This document shows positions 22,601-34,200 of a stretch of DNA of 64,000 nucleotides, piece after piece (positions within the stretch are counted from its first letter, which is position 1; every line of letters begins with the position of its first letter). Under the pieces are notes generated by a model that saw only the letters and a list, made by a program, of their open reading frames with translations, was not told the origin of the DNA and searched no databases. The stretch lies in assembly GCA_022606425.2 (NCBI GenBank), contig JAHDVF020000442.1, forward strand, positions 394,681 to 458,680, written 5' to 3'. The translations under genes were made by a program, and so were the position numbers. This DNA comes from Lepidostoma basale. Taxonomy: Eukaryota > Arthropoda > Insecta > Trichoptera > Lepidostomatidae.

Positions 22601-25600
22601 GGCTGATTATGCAATGCAATAGAAGGGAGTCTGGTGGTGTCCATTCTTTAAACACGGCTGTACCAGCCTTTTTTCGCTGTCTGCTCCATCTTATTTATAA
22701 TATCCTCAACCTCACATATCTCCCTTATTCTGGTGTTCCTCATGCGATCTCGTTATCACGTGTTTGACGAAACATGTCATTCAAATAAAATATAATTAAA
22801 CTTCTAGAAAACAGACATTTTCATTTGTTTTAATTGTGTAATATAAATATTTGGTGACATGTGGGCATGTTATTCAATAATGACACAGAAATAAATTAAA
22901 ACATAGAACAAATATAATCAAACATTTACAGCCTAAGCAGCAATTTTTAAAATAAGAACAAAAATTAAAGCTAACATTTTGCACTTATAAAAAAACAAAA
23001 GTTATGTAAAAATAAATGAATACCGTATCTGCAGGCATCGGCAGGAGTGGATGTCTCTCAAGAAGCCTTCCCAATGAACCAGAAGACTGTCTCTTAGATA
23101 TCTCGGCATTGGTTCTACTGGCTTCGTTCTCGGCCCGGGCTATCTCTCCAGCCAACTGCCGTGACACTTCGCTCAGCGATCGCGGCAGATCCTTGTTGGT
23201 CTTCTGATGATCACCCGAATGCGATGCCATCTCATTACCGAATCTTAGAATATTCTCTTTAGAGAGTCTATGATTATTTTCTATCAACAATCGAGTGTCG
23301 TCGCCCGAGAGTTTGGTTCCATTCTCGTTATTGGACAGCCTGGAGTTATTAACGTCGCTCGACATCCTGGAAGAGCTGGAGCTGGAGTGACGGGAAACTT
23401 CCTCGGAAGCGCGAAATAAATTGATGTCTCGGTTGGATTTTGTGTGAGGTGCTCTCTGTTTTATGTGGGAGAAATTTACAATTTCAACAGGCGGCTCGTC
23501 CATTGCACTCAGCATTCGTGGAATAGTCCTGTGTCTGCAATAAACAAAGTTAAAAATATTAACATTGATCATTGTAATTAATGAATATATCTTTAACTCT
23601 TCGATTGGTCTACCACCACCAGAAAATGGCAGCGAGCTGCTGAACCCGGTTGAAACCAGAAGAACAAGTGGAATGAAACTATATATTTATTACAAAGAAA
23701 ACAAAAATCCATTGTATACTGTTTATAATAAAAAGGTTTCGTCATATATCAACAAAACTAACTAACCAACTAACTATCACGCCGTCTCCCCGAAGAAAGA
23801 GTGGACCGCCACACCTTTCGCTCGCTTTCTCAACATTCATACATTGTGTCATGCATGCGCGTCGATTTCTCTGACTCCTCACGTGGCCGACTTGTTGTGT
23901 TTGTGCAGCAACAAGGAAATTCGTAAAGTATCAGTGTAAATATGAATAAATAACCGCAGATAGAGAATGCTGAAAGTACCATGGCAGTCAACGTACGAAC
24001 CCTTATCGGACACTAGTTTCTAAATCTATTGTATATGTTATTCTATCAATAATCAAAAATACACTGTGTATGTTAATCGCTCCATTGGTAATACTCAACT
24101 GACAAAGTAATTACGCACAGATTCCACGGACAACATGATTCATCATGTCACTTCACATGTGCCATACGACCCCAGCGACAAAGTTATGTTGTCACGTCAG
24201 AGGTGACTTGGGTCCATTAAGGGTTAAATATGTATTTCTAAGTACTAACTACGATCAGTGTTGCCTTACAGATGACTTATATAAATGTTCAAATTAAAAT
24301 CATTTCTGCGAAAGTAATTGCGCGCAGATTCCATAGACAACAAGATTCAATATGATTCATCGTGTCACCTCACATGTGCCATACGACCGCAGCGACAAAG
24401 TTATGTTGTCACGTCAGAGCTGACTTACGTCCGTTAAGGGTTAAATTAAAAACATATTATATTGATTTAAATTAAAAAATGTTTGCAAATGAAAGGTAAC
24501 GCTTACTGTCGAGTTCCATCGATGGAACTAACGGGTAATGCTCTTGGCTGCGTGGAAGCATGTGTGGGCTCGGTGTTGGAGTTGGGATGGTGTGGGGTGG
24601 CGGCAAATAGAAAATCTGCATGCTCCCGGTTACGGGCGGCCACCGCTGACAGGGAGCTTGTGATCTTCAAAGTGCTGATGAAATTGTTGTTGCCTGAAAT
24701 AATTATTATAGTATAACAAATTATTATTATCTTATTTTTCTTATTCCTCTCATATCGGAGGTTGGACATCATGATGGCTATTGATACATTGCTACTCTTG
24801 ATACAGCAGCTCTAAACAGGGATATTGTGCTGCAACTGAACCATTCTCAAATGTTTTCTAGCCAAGATTTTCTTCTTCTCCTGACATTTTGTTTTCTGTT
24901 AATTTTGCCTTGGATATGTATAGAAGTGAAGTATGAAACTAGCAAAATAAATATATAAATAGTATCTGTTTACTGTTTCTTGAACAGCGATGAAAAACTC
25001 CATATTAAATATTTAATACAAATTAAAACATCTGTTTTCTAAGACATTTTCAAATGTATCATTTGATAATGCCTTAGCAAGGAAAAACATGTCATACCTA
25101 CCCATGAAATATAATATGAAATATAATGATTTAAAATATGTATACAGGGTCATCGAAAAATAATGCCAACATTTAAAAAAATTATAGCACCGAAACCCTT
25201 TATGTTAAACATGTAATTCTGTCACTGAACGCTAACTGGTGAACGTATGTTTTGTTTTGGAGGTGGCGTGACCTTGCTATGCGCACACTAAATGCAAGGT
25301 CGGCCGCGGGTGCGCCAACGACTGCCGCCGTTCAGTACGATGTTGACCGTTCAACAAATAAACAGTGCATTATTTAGTACGCGTCAGTATATCAAAGTCA
25401 CCAGTCAATGTACGGCGGTTGTTTCAGAGAACTTATCCAGAAGAAACTGTACCTGATTACAAAGCTTTCGTTCAATGGTTTAACCAGTTTAAGAAAACAG
25501 GGACTATGGAGAAAAAATCTAGGCCAGGCCGACCACGGTACGATTTTTTTTTATCTTTTTCCGCATATTTTAAGAACAAATCCATTGAATTCACTCTAAT

Positions 25601-28600
25601 AGTTTTTTTATAGCAGTTATTTTAAATGTTGGCATTATTTTTCGATGACCCTGTATTTAACGTATTGACACAATCGTGAATAAAGAGGACTTCGGGGAAA
25701 CTGTCTGGATAGAAGAAAAAATTAGTAAAAAGATATTAAACAATAAGTTATAAACCAGAAACATATGAGTAACATACACTCGTTGGAAGTGATTTGTTTG
25801 CATGATGTTGCATTATCATGTTTACAAACAATCCTTTCCGCAACAAAAACAAAAAGCATTCTAAATTTGAATAAGGGAGTTGTTCACCTGCAGAGCTAGT
25901 AATAGAGTGTTGGGCGGTGAAATTCCTGGCTTGATTGGTCCCCATTACGATCACCTGGCGGTCCCGCATATCGGCGATAGTGTTGCCCACGCTGCCGTGG
26001 TTGGAGGACATGTTGTTCAAGTAGAAGGGGGCAGCCAGACGGTTGCCGTTGCTGTGGAACTGGGACATATTGTGCTCCGTGGAGTTCTGCATATTGTGCG
26101 TCCTCGGCTGCGGTGAGTGGCTGTTCTCAATTCTTATGAGGTTCTCCATATTGGTGGCAGCATTCAAAGGAAAACTTCGGTGGTAGCCGGGCATGTTATT
26201 AATACTGGAAAAATAATTTATCTCATTAACTATCAGAGAACGGGAAACTGCTTTTGCAGTAGCGGATGCTATACTCTGCATTTGCAGTGACAGATTTATA
26301 TATGATTTGGTCTTAGAATTATATTTCTACTAGTTCGTTTTGAATATAACATTTTATCAAGCAGAGTATCGGTCACAAGTTCACAAAAACAAATTATTTT
26401 TTATACTGTAACTAACTAACCATCACGCCATCCCTCCGAAGGGGTAGATAGAAAGAATGTAATGCCACACTTTTCTTTCCCGACATACTTCTCTTGCTTC
26501 CTCAACATTCATATTTTGTGTCAGGCACGCACATCGATTTCTCTGACTCCTCAAGTGGCTGACATTCAATATTTGATTTATTTGACTGTGCGACGTTTCC
26601 CTCGGTCTTACTTTATTTCTAGTTCCATTTACATCGTTAATATATTTTTTTTTTACCATTTTTTCTTCGTACATTCTTTCCTTCTTCTTCTTCTTTAACA
26701 GCCGTTGTCGTCCACTGCTGGATACAGGCCTCCCCTATACTTCTCCATGTTTGACGTGTCATATGGGGGGTGGTTGGCATTACAACGCCACGCTTGCCAG
26801 ACGGGTTAGCGAGGTGTCCTTCCACGTTAGCCTATGCATCAATATTATCCACCGAGGTTATTCACACTCGACCTCTAACATTTCGCATAGTTTCCAGGGG
26901 AGACCAAAGTCGAGGAGGTGTGGATAGGTACTTGGGATCAGATCAATCCTCCAGCGTAGCATGGCCAGCACCACGGCGATGGCCATGCACCGCTCGAAGA
27001 GTCAATAGGATCCCCCTTATCCCATGTGTCCCAAACCATCTTAATGTTCCTTTCATTATTTTGTTTGACTAAGAGATCTCATTTCTACTCCATTTATTCC
27101 ACTTTCATCCATCTTTTGGCAGTTCCATGCTTTGCTTCCACACATAATTTTTATGTTTAATTTTAAGAAAAACAATTTGTGAAACGTAGATCATAAAGAT
27201 GCTGACAGGCTGAGAGAATGTACCACCATAATCACAAGTGGGCCTTCACTTATCCTGCCCGGATGCTTCCAGAACTAAGAGCCAGTTGTTTTAAGTTTTT
27301 CATTATTATTATGTTGAATCGCTCTTTACAGCATGACCAAATCGATGTAAAGAGTATTATAGCTATCATAGTGATTCTCGTGACATGTGATAGGCAGCTA
27401 ATCTATAGCCATTTTATTGTCACCAGACCATAGACAGTGTGACAATCACACTACCATCGTCGGGGATCAAACCCGGGACCTTCAAAGCAGTCAAATCACT
27501 TACCACTTGGCCACAAAGGTCATTGTTGTATTAACGCTTTTAAAAATATTTTACAGCATTAATTATATATCTTTTTAACTAACTTACCATCACGTCGTCT
27601 CCCCGGAGGGGTAGGCAGAAAGAATGGAACGCCACACTGTTCTGTCCTGACATACTTCTCTCGATTCCTCTACATTCATACATCTTGTCATGCACGCACG
27701 TCGATTTTTCCGACTCCTCACGTGACCGACATTCAATATTTGATTGATTTGATCGTGCCACGTTTTCCTCGGCCTCCCTTTATTTCTAGCTCCGTTCACG
27801 CCGTTTACATATACCTTCTTTACCATTCTGTCCTCACTCATTCTTTCCATGTGTCCAAACCATCTTAATGACCCTTTCCTTATTTTCATTCGCACCACAT
27901 TCACTTCTTATACTTGCATTTGTCACTCTATCATATACAGATTCGCCGCACATTCGTCTTAGAGATCTCATTTCTACTGCATTTATTCTACTTTCATCCT
28001 TCTTTAGCCAGTTCCATGCTTCACTTCCATACATAACATTATATATCTTTTGATATTCATAAAGTTAAATTAAATGTTTTTTGGTTATTAATTTTTTATT
28101 GGTTGATAATCTTATTTTCATTATAATTAATTATTGTACAAAAGTGATCCGAATCTTAATATTTATGCCGCACCACGAGGATAGCTCATGAAAATTCACA
28201 AGTGCTCTAAGGGTTAATGTATTATTACAGCATATTGCCACGGCTATAATCGGCTTGCTTGGAAGATGATAACAATTTTTTAAGACTACCTCTGCACATT
28301 CTCATTAGAGTGTAGCTGTAAGGAATATATATTGTGAGTTATACCTGATAGCCTCGGCTCTGGCTTGTGCTACCGCCTCGTCATACGGTGGAGGCGCTTC
28401 ACCGCGGGGGAAATAGTTGCCCGGGGGCTTCCAGAGAGAGGGAAAGTGTGAGGGCCCATCCTCACAGCCCCCACCTAAATAACCCAGGCTTCCTCCAATG
28501 TAACTGAAAAACAATAACAAACATTTTATCAAATACATCATCAATATAAAATACTTTTTTAGAAATAAAAATAAAAATTTGAATCAAAACACAATAACAA

Positions 28601-30863
28601 ATAATAAATTTCTCTTTTCTAAGAAGAAATTAATAACTATTGAAATATTATTATTAAATATGTATATTATACTGAATAGATCTGATCTTCCCTACTACAT
28701 TTTAATATATAGGGTGTTTTTTTTAGAGATTTGGTTTTTAAACTGGCAACATTGGTTCTACAAACTGTCAATTTGACAGTTGACAGTTGATTTGTAGTCA
28801 GTACGTTTTGCCATTTCACCCAGTTGCTCGATAAAGTTGTCGAAAATTGGACTTCACGATTGCGCTTCATTCGAGCTAGCCGTGGCGCTTATATGCCCGA
28901 AATCATATTAAAATAATAATGGCATAAAATTATTTATTAAATAAAGCCAATACCATAGACATTAGCATTATTATTATTTTTTTTTTTCATTTTGAATTTG
29001 TAAACCTCTGAAAAAAAAAACATTATACACATTGTTATGTAAATAACAAAGGTATCATTTGAAAATGCCTTAGAAGGGCAAAACATGTCATTCCCATAAA
29101 ATATAATAAAACTTCTAGAAAACTGACATTTTCATTCGTATTAATTATTTAATATGTAGTTTAATATGGAGTAATACATCATTGTACAAGAAACAATAAA
29201 CAACAACTTTGTGTCTGCCAAAACAATATAACAAAACAAATCAGCAACATAAATATAACCTTATGCAACAATAATTACCCAATACTGGCGAGACTGCGCT
29301 GGTCCTCGTTCATCTGCCGGTTCTGGTGGCCGCGTAGCTTCCTCTGCCTCAAGCGATGGACCATGAAGAACAGCATGGAGAGAAATAAAATAACCACAAC
29401 AGCCGTGGCCACCAGTCGCAGACCCAGGTCTTGCGAGCCATCCAGCACTGAGTCGGGGTGCTTCGACAGTGCGTCATCCAGGCAGATAAACTCGCAGCAA
29501 GTGTTGCCAAGTCTGAAAGACTTGCAATCCTGAAAAGATATATTAACCAGTTACTAAGGGAGTCATAATTTTAAAACATTTGGGGTTACAGCAGTCCATA
29601 TACTAACAAAAAATGTTAAGAGAAAACTTCAAGTCAGTTCAAGAGTTTTGCAAATACCAAAATAAGATAAATTGACAGAAGTTGGACATGGATTTGGATC
29701 TTCTGGCTTACAGAGGTTCAGCTCTAATGGCTATTCCTCTTACATCTGTTTGAAATGTGATTTGGTGGTTGGAGGGTTAGATGTGTGGTCCGGAGTACTC
29801 CTCTCAAAGGAGACGAGGGAGGATTTAGGGTTTATGGTAAAGTCCTGTAACAACTGTCTTTTATGAATTACACGCATTGAAATCGATAAAAAAATTATTG
29901 AAATAAAATTATTTTGCTAGACGATAGAGGACAAGAAATTCTATACACTGATATTACTAACTTAAATTATATTGGCCATTATATGGACGACGTATACTGG
30001 GTATTAATATAGTTTTCTTTCTACGATATTTTTTTATAAATATGTTTTTTATAAATAGATTTTATATTTAAATTGTGTATATATGGGTTTTTCACTTTAA
30101 GATCAACACTGTTTTGCTTTTACAGACCATTAAAAAAATATTTTCTGCACATCAAATTCATTGGTACATTACAAAAAGTTTTTTCAATATGATATTCAAA
30201 GATGGTTTTCTCTTGTCATTATTTTTCCTTATCTGAATATTTGCAGAAAAATTAACTACTTTTAAAAAGTTATATTTTATTTTTCGCTTAAGTAAGCTTT
30301 GGAATGTTTTCAGTCATTATAGGTAAACATAATAGCTCTAAGAGCTAGGAAAACAAAAGAATTGGACATTTGTTCTTATCTGAATTTGTATTTAATGTTT
30401 ATTTTATTGTGATATGAATATCAAGTTGTTATGTTTATATATTCTATATACATGTGCGATATTGAATGGTTTGAATCAATATAAATTGTTAACTTAAAAA
30501 CACCTTCATTACGAAAGCCAATTTTGCACAATTACAAAGAGTAAGAAATTTGGTTTTATAATATAAAAATAATGAAAATTCACCTGGGGTGGCGAGCACA
30601 AAACTGCCTTGCACCATTTAGGCTGACCATTTTCACAAATACACAAAGTGCATGTGTCTGGCCCGGGAACGTAGTGCAACCCGGGAGATATAATGCGTCC
30701 ATGGATGTCCGGGCATTCTCCCTCACTTAAAACTGAAACTAGGATCAAAGGGGAAAATAAATACATTGATCACAATGAAAATGGAAAATGACAGCTGTCA
30801 GAAATCTCCCTTACCGTATAGATTTGCGAAAAATAATACTAAACTAATGATCTTTGAGAGCAT
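19648..30863 (-). CDS. VWC-domain single-pass membrane protein with PPPY tail (DGCR2/IDD-like?)
   Basis: Ten coding exons on the minus strand: 30863-30815, 30732-30584, 29529-29279, 28503-28345, 26204-25888, 24693-24507, 23534-23024, 22022-21916, 20950-20807, 19717-19648. All junctions are GT-AG, phases agree, and the sum is 1944 nt (647 residues plus stop). The start is supported by an in-frame TAA just upstream. Residues 1-16 (MLSKIISLVLFFANLY) are a signal peptide. Residues 23-82 hold ten cysteines in VWC spacing (CTLCIC, CKAVLC, CCEFIC). A membrane helix spans about 103-123, followed by HRLRQRKLRG as stop-transfer. The cytoplasmic tail has a PPPY motif (187-190, a WW/Nedd4-type ligand), then Asn/Ser-rich low-complexity sequence, and ends SSSEED. 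The VWC-TM-PPPY order resembles the C-terminal part of DGCR2/IDD; WBP1/VOPP1-like is an alternative. Domain calls are firm, the name is not. Confidence 0.8.
19803..19886 (-). mobile_element. TTAG-tailed LINE, very short 3' piece
   Basis: 'ctatcacgccgtttctccgc' and about 60 bp more of the family's inverted 3' end, inside the last intron of the VWC membrane-protein gene. Confidence 0.6.
20092..20549 (+). mobile_element. TTAG-tailed LINE 3' fragment
   Basis: It starts within the ...NDESRINAVEMRSLRRMCG-type block, continues through GGHIRSRNNQRACIVRCMNV, and ends with the family 3' end and four TTAG units. It lies in an intron of the minus-strand gene. Confidence 0.8.
21058..21520. mobile_element. 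Nonautonomous pogo-like element
   Basis: The ends are 'cagtgaaacctgtattttat' and, inverted, 'cagtgaaacccctattttac', both next to TA (463 bp). The interior repeats the end-like phrase 'cccctatttacgttttccct' near 21445. No transposase frame is present. Confidence 0.75.
21596..21835 (-). mobile_element. (GAA)n-tailed LINE fragment
   Basis: The plus strand begins with a CTT/TTC run, the inverted GAA tail. The minus frame (21625-21861) reads RRYWHEHVERMSSNRIPHIA and RRPGRPPKRWRES, a LINE RT-tail signature. Intronic. Confidence 0.7.
22421..22835. mobile_element. Family A MITE copy 3, split by a LINE
   Basis: The left outer part ('cttgaacaatgatgtaaaac', 'tccatattaaataattaata') ends at about 22480. 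The right arm resumes at about 22768 with 'acgaaacatgtcattc' and 'cttctagaaaac'. The interval is a GAA-tailed LINE. Confidence 0.7.
22481..22767 (-). mobile_element. (GAA)n-tailed LINE inserted in a MITE
   Basis: The inverted GAA tail at 22481 is followed by minus-strand reading with NQPHGTRPKDLLKYGRTAES. Stops interrupt it. Its position inside family A copy 3 shows it is the younger insertion. Confidence 0.6.
23757..23897 (-). mobile_element. TTAG-tailed LINE 3' fragment
   Basis: The inverted tail 'aactaactaaccaactaact' plus about 120 bp of the 3' end, truncated at the 'cacgtggccgac' segment. Confidence 0.7.
24000..24223. mobile_element. TTAA-type inverted-repeat element, copy 1
   Basis: The left end is 'cccttatcggacactagttt'; the right end, inverted, is 'cccttaatggaccc'. 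TTAA is intact on the right only (the left flank reads CGAA). The body has 'catgtgccatacgaccccag'. Homologous to 32546-32773. Confidence 0.6.
24224..24445. repeat. Shared flank and partial second copy of the TTAA element
   Basis: 24226-24310 ('ctaactacgatcagtgttgc') matches 32776-32860 to the right of the other copy. It is followed by another right half of the element (24310-24443) ending 'ccgttaagggttaaatt'. The family therefore extends past the TTAA on one side or has been duplicated as a block. Confidence 0.55.
24968..25120. mobile_element. Palindromic MITE family A, copy 4
   Basis: 'tttcttgaacagcgatgaaa' at the outer end, then 'tccatattaaat', and 'atttgataatgccttagcaa' before the second arm. 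The left arm is shortened. Confidence 0.65.
25145..25653 (+). mobile_element. Deleted mariner-type element with DUF4817-like HTH
   Basis: The ends are 'cagggtcatcgaaaaataat' on both sides (inverted on the right), each next to TA. A short open frame from 25365 reads VNVRRLFQRTYPEETVPDYK and then MEKKSRPGRPR, the helix-turn-helix start common to insect Tc1/mariner-like transposases. The catalytic region is absent; the element is 509 bp. Confidence 0.8.
26409..27148 (-). mobile_element. TTAG-tailed LINE split by another repeat
   Basis: The inverted tail and 3' end run from 26409 to about 26690 and the same element resumes at about 27025 ('ccaaaccatcttaatgttcc'). The interval carries a different element. 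Confidence 0.7.
26691..27024 (-). mobile_element. Nested LINE/SINE-like insertion with GAA tail
   Basis: It begins with CTT repeats and 'aacagccgttgtcgtccact', a start seen at the 3' ends of many insect RTE-type elements (from general knowledge). No coding frame persists. I cannot identify a target duplication. Confidence 0.5.
27299..27521 (-). mobile_element. tRNA-derived SINE, copy 1
   Basis: On the minus strand it starts 'gacctttgtggccaagtggt', an A-box-like tRNA start, has a B-box-like 'gggtttgatccccga', and ends in ATA/AAT repeats near 27300. It is homologous along its length to 44010-44264. Confidence 0.75.
27574..28040 (-). mobile_element. TTAG-tailed LINE 3' fragment with intact RT tail
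   Basis: A 104-codon minus frame (27590-27904) reads KGSLRWFGHMERMSEDRMVK through HVRSRKNRRACMTRCMNVEE to the tail, with the upstream block LMYGSEAWNW in another frame (27834-28034). One of the best-preserved copies. Confidence 0.8.
28709..28930. mobile_element. Possible transposon end
   Basis: 'agggtgttttttttagagat' after a TATA flank looks like the terminus of a Tc1/mariner-type element, but I cannot find the partner end. The stretch 28780-28900 is GC-richer than its surroundings. Weak call. Confidence 0.3.
29048..29208. mobile_element. Family A MITE, single arm
   Basis: Right arm only: 'atgccttagaagggcaaaac', 'atgtcattcccataaaatat', 'cttctagaaaactgac' and the outer end 'tacaagaaacaataaac'. 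Confidence 0.65.
29530..30583. other. Intron 2 of the VWC membrane-protein gene
   Basis: About 1.05 kb of AT-rich intron between the VWC exon and the exon with the last VWC cysteines and membrane helix. I see no repeat or ORF of note. Confidence 0.6.
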
Positions 30864-31278
30864 ATTTTAAACCAAACGTTTTATTTACACATTTAAATGC
30901 AGCTTCAATATCACTCTTTTCGATATTATAATAAAGACAAAAGTCTGACAGACACCCGCCATAAAATCGATATTATATGGGTCAAAAAAAAAGTCAGTGT
31001 TCTTGTATGAAAAAATGTATAGGTAGGATCTCCAAAAATAGTTGCCAGTTAATCTTTGAAAGCCTTAAAAGTAAATAAAGATATTCTGTTGCGCGCGCAT
31101 TGTCTTATTAATGCCAGACGATTTTCAACTCTTCCGACCGATTTCCGCTCGTTTTGAGAAGTTTTGTATTTGTCAAATTAAATCTGTCAAAATGATCATA
31201 ATGCATATTTTATTTTAGTATTGTGATTCTATTTTTTTGGTATATTTGATGAGTAAAACGTATTAAACGATTTTAAAT
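30864..31278. promoter_or_regulatory. Shared 415-bp region between divergent genes
   Basis: It separates the start codon of the minus-strand VWC protein from that of the plus-strand KHDC4 orthologue, so it must hold both 5' UTRs and promoters. 'tcgatattata' occurs twice (about 30923-30933 and 30968-30978), close to the DREF-type TATCGATA theme of insect housekeeping promoters. There is no clear TATA box at a fixed distance. The bidirectional role is inferred from layout. Confidence 0.55.
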
Positions 31279-34200
31279 ATGACTAGCACGGTTAAAAATA
31301 ATAAGCTTGCAAAAGTGGATGATGAAGAAACTTTTAAGTGCTCTATATTTACATCTAAAAACAGTGAATTTTTTACATATGAATATGATATCAATGATGT
31401 CGCAGCCAGCGCGAGAAATCAACTTACTAAGGTGAACGAAGAACACGTCTCTTCAATATATCCAGCCCATTTTTTGTTATTAACGTTTGATTGATTTATA
31501 TATAATTATGGTTCCTCAGGGATTTATCCAGGATGACATTATTCAATACTCGGGAGCCGCAGTAACAACCCGAGGGCGGTATATTTCTAAGAATGACTAC
31601 AAAAGAAATCAGCAAGACCGCAGTCTTTACCTTTACATCCAAGGATCCACGAAGCAGAACATTGAATGTTTGTATTTATATATTTCAGCACTTTCTTATT
31701 ATTAAAATTATGTGTGAATTCATCCGCTTTGTACAGACAATTCAAGAGTATTATAAAATGCATAATAATTTCAATAACTTAACCTCTAGAATGCTGAACA
31801 AACAAGAAATGCTAATTGTGATTTATTGTTTCTTGAACAATGGTGTAAAATTCCATATAATATTTATAATTAATATAAACGAGCCACAAAATCAAGAGGA
31901 ATTAAACTAAATATGTATTATAAAAAACATGGAACTGGGAAAAGAAATTTGAAGGTAGAATAAATGCAGTAGAAATGAGATCTCTTAGACGAATGTACGT
32001 ATACTCTGTGTGTGATAGATGTGTCTAATGAAAATATAAGAAGTGAATGCAGTGCGAATGATGGTGTTATAAACAAAATAATAAAAGGATCATTAAGATG
32101 GTTTGGACACTTGGAAAGAATGAATGAAGAAAGAATGGTAAAAAATGTATATGTTAACGATGTAAATGGAACTAGAAATAGAGGAAGACAGAAAAAAACG
32201 TGATACGATTAAATAAATCAAATATTGAATGTCGGCCACGTCAGAGAAATCGACGCGCATGCATAACATGAGGACGTGGACACGGACATTGAGGAAGCGA
32301 GAGAAATATGTCAGGAAAGAAAAGTGTGGCAGTCCATTCTTTCTGCCTACCTCTTCGGAGAGACGGCGTGATGGTTAGTTTATATTATAAAGTTAGTTTT
32401 TACTACCATTATTTACAATGAACCAAGAAATTTCATTAATAACATTAATATTTTGAATGAAAATGTCTGTTGTAATAAATATAAAAATAATATTAATAAA
32501 ACTTCTAGAAAACAAATATTTTCATTAGTACTAACTACATATTAACCCTTATCGGACGCTAGCTTTTGTATCTTTTGTATATGTTATTCTATCAATTGTA
32601 ATTTTAATTACTTAACACAATGTTAATCGCTCCATTGGTAATATTCAACTGACAAAGTAATTACGCGCAGATTCCTCAGACAACATGATTCATCATGTCG
32701 CCTAACATGTGCCATACGACCGTAGCCACAAAGTTCTGTTGTAACGTGAGAGGTGACTTGCGTCCATCAAGGGTTAAGTATGTATTTCTAAGTACTAACT
32801 ACGATCAGTGTTGCCTAACGGATGACTTATAAATGTTTGAATTAAAATCATTTCTGCGTGATAAACAGGACATCTCACTCACAGTATAACAGTAGATGGT
32901 CAGCGTAGTATCTTTCACGTGCAAACATTATTATTATTCTGATGACTTGTATTTTAAGTGTGCCGTTTTGTAAAATCAGTTACTCCAAGGGCGCACTAGG
33001 AAATGACTGACCGAACAGTGCAGTTTCTTAAATTTAACGTCACTATCCTCATACTTAACTAACATGGAGGCTATTCCACGCCAACGGACCCGCAACACTG
33101 AAAGCACGATCATAGAAACTAGCTTTATTGACTCTAACTGGAATTGTTATGTTGTTTGCACTTGTTTCTACTGATCGGAGTGAACGTTGCCTTTCCGTTG
33201 GCAAGGGTGTCATGCAGAGGTCCGATATATATGCTGGCGCTCTCTGGTGTCGAGCCTTAAACACTGTCAAACACAATTTATATTTTACTCACTCTCGGAT
33301 TTTAAGCCAGTAATGGTCCTTCAAGAGCGGCAGTATTTATGTTGCCCCATAATCAATCGGGCAGCAGCATTAGTATCGAAGGGTTAACTTGATACAAAGC
33401 TTATCCTCTACAGTAGAGAGAATATATTGTCTTCACATATTCTTGGTAAATAGTTTTCTTTGTCACGCCTTGAAGAAATAGTTTGATAAATTTCAATGTA
33501 TGTATTAAAAAAGTACAAATTTAACTAATGGCAACATTTTATTTCAGTGGCAGTAAAAAGAATTAGCCTCATAATCCAAAATGAATCGGAAAATCCAAAC
33601 CGGGCGTGCGGGGGGCACGAGGACCCTCACAGCAGCCCTAACCCGACTGAACAGCATCAGACCAAACCTGCCACGACCGCCACGCATGTAGAGAAGCTCT
33701 ATATCGGTCTAGATGGGGTACCTGCATCCTTTAATTTGAGGGGGAAGATAATCGGAGTGGTAAGAGTTCAATTTTTTAAAAGGCTGTCAACATTTTGTAA
33801 CGTACCTATATTAACCGGTTAGGTACCTTCAAACTCATCTATGGCTGTTTCTAGCCTATGTCTAGTACTCATTTGAATAATCTATAATATGGAACATATA
33901 GACAATTATTGAGTTGATAAATAATTAATATAATATTGCAGTTTACAAATGCAATCAAATTTACAGAGATTTACCTAATAGCAACTAAAAAAAATCTTCC
34001 TAAACATCACGCCATCTCTCCGGAATGAATAGACCACCATAATGTTCTTTCCTAATATACTTTTCTCGCTTTCTCAACATTCATACATCATGTCATACAT
34101 GCACGTTGACTTCTCGTGAGGCTGAGATTTAATATTTGATTGTGTCACATTTTCCTTGTTCTTCCTCTATTTCTTGTTGTGCTTATTATTATCTAATAGT

